A stretch of DNA of 64,000 bases from positions 248,001 to 312,000 of the forward strand of contig JBBRYI010000001.1 of assembly GCA_038237805.1 (NCBI GenBank), written 5' to 3'. This document shows, one piece after another, positions 61,524 to 64,000 of this stretch. The position numbers and the translations under genes were made by a program. Source of the stretch: JBBQFI01 sp038237805 (GTDB lineage: Bacteria; Verrucomicrobiota; Verrucomicrobiia; Chthoniobacterales; UBA10450). The notes below the pieces were generated by a model. The model made no database searches, was not told where the DNA came from, and saw only the letters and a program-made list of their open reading frames with translations. How positions within the stretch are numbered: the first letter of the stretch is position 1; each line of letters begins with the position of its first letter.

Positions 61524-61597
61524 TTTGTAGCGGCGGTCTATGACCGTCGCAAAATTCTCTGTGCAAAAGTGCGACGCTCACAGAGCGCCGCTACAAA
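61524..61597. repeat. REP-like inverted repeat (TTTGTAGCGGCG type)
   Basis: Arms beginning TTTGTAGCGGCG and ending CGCCGCTACAAA, each about 28 bases, around an 18-base loop, between the next gene's stop and the ubiE start. Confidence 0.75.
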
Positions 61598-62095
61598 TTA
61601 CTCGAGCGGGGGCTCGATGTCTTCTTCCTCGCGCGGAACGAGGTTATTTTTCGCAATGAGACGGGCGCACGTGTTCCAGCGCAGCAAAGCGTCGTCGTTG
61701 CCCGACGGCCGAAGAGCCTCTGCTTTTTCGAACCAGCTCATCGCCTCGCACAAACCATCGTAGGCGTAATGAATTGAACCGGGCGTGCCTTGCGCGAGTT
61801 TCGCTTTCGCCCGGCGCTCCGCGAGAATCCCCGCGTAATAAGCGCGTTCGTAATCTCCAGTCACACGCGCGAGCAATTCTTTCGTCTGCGTATCGCTTAC
61901 GCCGTAGCCTTTGCTGAAACGATCGCTCACCGCAAGCAGGAGCGTGATGATCGCCTGCTGATTTTCCGGATCGGCCCGCAAAACATCCAAGCAAATACTT
62001 TCCGCTTCACCCGGCTCGTTCAGCAAACGATATTGCTTCGCCTTCTCAACCGCAGCGGGAATCGCTTCTTTCGAAAGTGGTTTGAAATCGGACAT
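61598..62095 (-). CDS. Hypothetical TPR-like protein
   Basis: 165 residues from ATG 62095. AIPAAVEKAKQYRLLNEPGE then AESICLDVLRADPENQQAII, and later GLCEAMSWFEKAEALRPSGND, look like two TPR-type helix pairs. Soluble, no signal. Possibly in one transcript with ubiE. Confidence 0.68.
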   Translation of the reverse strand: MSDFKPLSKEAIPAAVEKAKQYRLLNEPGEAESICLDVLRADPENQQAIITLLLAVSDRFSKGYGVSDTQTKELLARVTGDYERAYYAGILAERRAKAKLAQGTPGSIHYAYDGLCEAMSWFEKAEALRPSGNDDALLRWNTCARLIAKNNLVPREEEDIEPPLE

Positions 62096-62271
62096 CGGCT
62101 TGAGCACGATTCAATGTTTCGCGAGCTAGTTCCAGTTAAAACGAAGAAGCCTACGCGTTTTTGATTGTGGGCGTAGATGGATATCGCTTTCATAAATGCA
62201 TCCGAACCTCATCGGGAGAGCGTAACCCTTATCAAGGCGACCTATGATCGCGATCCGAAGTAAGAAACATT

Positions 62272-63417
62272 ATGAATGCTGAAACTGCCGTCCGTGAACG
62301 TTACGCCGCTGGTGCAAAGTCGAGTGAACCTCGCCTCTGTTGCCCGGTCGAATACGATTCTGAATACCTCGCAGCCATTCCGAAAGAAGTAATCGAGCGC
62401 GACTATGGATGCGGCAATCCAAGTAAATATTTGCGCGAAGGCGAAACCGTCCTCGATCTCGGCAGCGGCACGGGAAAGATTTGCTTTATCGCCGCTCAGA
62501 TCGTCGGTGCGAAAGGCAAAGTCATCGGCGTCGATATGACGGATGAAATGCTCGATGTCGCGCGCAGAAATGCGCCTGAGGTAGCGCGGCGCATCGGTCA
62601 CCACAATGTCGAGTTTCGCAAAGGCCGCATTCAGGATCTCGCGCTCGATCTGGAAAAATTGGATGCGGAATTGAAAGCGCGACCGATCACGGACGCAGCT
62701 TCGTTCCTGCGCGCGGACGAACTTGCGCAGGAATTGCGTGTGAAACATCCGCTGGTGGCGAGCGATTCCGTTGACGTTGTTGTTTCCAACTGCGTGCTCA
62801 ATCTGGTCGAGCCCAAATCGAAACGGCAGCTCTTCGAAGAAATTTTCCGCGTGCTAAAAAAAGGCGGACGCGCCGTCATTTCCGATATCGTAAGCGACGA
62901 AGAAGTTCCGGCCCCTTTGCAAAACGATCCGGAACTTTGGAGCGGCTGCATTTCCGGTGCGCTGACCGAAGAAGGATTTCTGCAAGCGTTCAGCGATGCT
63001 GGGTTTTACGGTATTCACATTTTGAAACGCGATGAGAATCCATGGCAGACAGTGGAAGGAATCGAGTTTCGCTCCGTCACGGTCGAAGCCTTCAAGGGAA
63101 AACAAGGTCCATGCTTCGAGCGCAATCAGGCGGTGATTTATCGCGGACCGTTTCGCGAAGTGCTCGACGATGACAATCACCGAATGGAACGGGGCGTGCG
63201 TTATGCCGTTTGCGATAAGACCTACAACCTTTATCGCAAGGCGCCTTATCGCGAATACTTCGATTTCGTCGAGCCGCTGAATGACACTCCCCTCGCAGAA
63301 GCAAAGCCGTTCGACTGTTCGCACACCGCGCGGCGCCATCCAAAAGAGACGAAAGGGCAGGATTATAACGCGACTACCGAAGCCAGCGTTTGTTGTGATG
63401 GCGGCGGATGCTGTTAG
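62272..63417 (+). CDS. arsM: Arsenite S-adenosylmethionine methyltransferase
   Basis: 381 residues. SAM motif TVLDLGSGTGKICFIAAQIV with VIGVDM, and ArsM-type cysteines in RLCCPVEYD, VVVSNCVLNLVEP and WSGCISGAL. The tail CCDGGGCC adds further thiols. Methylates As(III). Followed by an aquaporin gene. The 164 bases upstream hold an inverted CTACGC/GCGTAG pair but no riboswitch I can name. Confidence 0.87.
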   Translation: MNAETAVRERYAAGAKSSEPRLCCPVEYDSEYLAAIPKEVIERDYGCGNPSKYLREGETVLDLGSGTGKICFIAAQIVGAKGKVIGVDMTDEMLDVARRNAPEVARRIGHHNVEFRKGRIQDLALDLEKLDAELKARPITDAASFLRADELAQELRVKHPLVASDSVDVVVSNCVLNLVEPKSKRQLFEEIFRVLKKGGRAVISDIVSDEEVPAPLQNDPELWSGCISGALTEEGFLQAFSDAGFYGIHILKRDENPWQTVEGIEFRSVTVEAFKGKQGPCFERNQAVIYRGPFREVLDDDNHRMERGVRYAVCDKTYNLYRKAPYREYFDFVEPLNDTPLAEAKPFDCSHTARRHPKETKGQDYNATTEASVCCDGGGCC

Positions 63418-63432
63418 TCGCCCATATTTAAT

Positions 63433-64000
63433 ATGAGCGAAACGATTCGAGCAACGCGGCCGGAACCACCGCCGCACGTTTCCGCAGCGATCGAGATTGC
63501 GAAAACGCCCGTTCCGAAATGGGCGATCGGCGAATTTTTCGGAACGTTCATTCTCGTTTTCTTTGGATGCGGCAGTGTCTGCGCGGCCGTGGCAACCGGC
63601 GCGCAGGTCGGCGTTTTTCAGGTGGCAATCGTCTGGGGTATCGGAATCGCGACGGCAATTTATCTCACGGGTTCGCTGAGTAGTGCCCATCTTAATCCAG
63701 CGGTAACGATCGCATCCGCGGCCTGGTCGCGTTTTCCGAAACGTCTGGTTCTGCCCTACATCTTCGTGCAAATGCTGGGCGCATTCGGCGCGGCCGCGTT
63801 GCTCTATTCTATCTTCAGTGGATCGATCGCTTCTTACGAAAAAAAGCATGGGATAACGAGAGGTGCCGCGGGAAGCGAGGCAACGGCGATGGTTTTTGGT
63901 GAATACTTCCCCAACCCTGGGGGCAAACCGCTCGATGACGAAGCGCGTACGACGATGTCGCAGGGTGCAGCATTTGGCGCCGAAGTTATCGGAACCGCTA
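63433..64000 (+). CDS. Aquaporin/glycerol-facilitator family (5' part)
   Basis: Open to the window edge; about 189 residues seen. Helices FFGTFILVFFGCGSVCA and the first NPA box SSAHLNPAVTIASAA are present, with VLPYIFVQMLGAFGAAAL next. Starts 15 bases after arsM, so AqpS-like arsenic flux is possible, but water or glycerol transport is equally open. Confidence 0.88.
   Translation, partial: MSETIRATRPEPPPHVSAAIEIAKTPVPKWAIGEFFGTFILVFFGCGSVCAAVATGAQVGVFQVAIVWGIGIATAIYLTGSLSSAHLNPAVTIASAAWSRFPKRLVLPYIFVQMLGAFGAAALLYSIFSGSIASYEKKHGITRGAAGSEATAMVFGEYFPNPGGKPLDDEARTTMSQGAAFGAEVIGTA

Noticed and set aside
62108..62271. Riboswitch upstream of arsM
   Set aside because: An inverted CTACGC/GCGTAG pair exists but no known aptamer core could be matched.
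62854..63849. 331-codon - strand open frame
   Set aside because: Antisense to arsM and the aquaporin, both with clear motifs; low-complexity composition.
1..64000. tRNA, rRNA, insertion sequences or phage attachment sites
   Set aside because: No transposase, integrase or cloverleaf-like segment was recognised by eye; a covariance or profile search would be needed to exclude them.

Overview
The window reads as one chromosomal segment of a Verrucomicrobiota bacterium, probably a soil or freshwater member of the Spartobacteria/Chthoniobacterales type. This is an inference from gene content: an exosortase/PEP-CTERM system, a protein with a Verrucomicrobia-style VPDSG-like sorting tail, and a GldA/GldF/GldG/DUF4340 transporter operon. 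No rRNA or tRNA gene was seen to anchor it.

Region 1 (1-24.9 kb) is an extracellular polysaccharide locus. It opens on the + strand with the end of a Wza-like exporter and a Wzc-like tyrosine autokinase. It continues on the - strand with a WcaJ-type priming transferase, GDP-mannose 4,6-dehydratase, asparagine synthase, six retaining (GT4/CgeB-like) and one GT2 glycosyltransferase, a Wzy-like polymerase, six methyltransferases (two FkbM type) and a Wzt-like ABC ATPase. Most genes from 9.8 to 24.9 kb overlap or abut and look like one long operon.

Region 2 (24.9-34.6 kb) is accessory. It holds a run of small toxin-antitoxin-like pairs, a nucleotidyltransferase with a small partner, an MNT/HEPN pair whose HEPN gene is frameshifted, a carbamoyltransferase, two WecG/TagA/CpsF glycosyltransferases, a decayed LuxR-type fragment and several genes of the S23 four-helix-bundle family. 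Region 3 (34.8-45.5 kb) holds an O-antigen-ligase-like protein, an exostosin-like transferase, an exosortase fused to an EpsI-like domain, a TPR protein and three secreted proteins with C-terminal sorting tails, one broken by frameshifts.

Region 4 (45.5-64 kb) is mostly housekeeping: dihydrolipoyl dehydrogenase, 2-oxoglutarate dehydrogenase E2 and E1, a NarL-type two-component pair, a pseudopilin, a DegQ-type protease, the Gld-type transporter operon, UbiE/MenG, an arsenite methyltransferase and the start of an aquaporin.

The most unusual structure is a family of degenerate tandem arrays with an exact 7-base period, found by eye at more than 20 places between 2.9 and 44 kb and not seen in the housekeeping part. 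They lie between genes, cross gene ends and are read in frame inside three proteins (exosortase, Wzt-like ATPase, carbamoyltransferase). Five S23 four-helix-bundle genes (three intact, two broken) plus one remnant sit beside these arrays; the five main copies each follow a polysaccharide gene on the same strand. The arrays and these small genes together look like an undescribed repeat/cassette system that remodels the polysaccharide locus.
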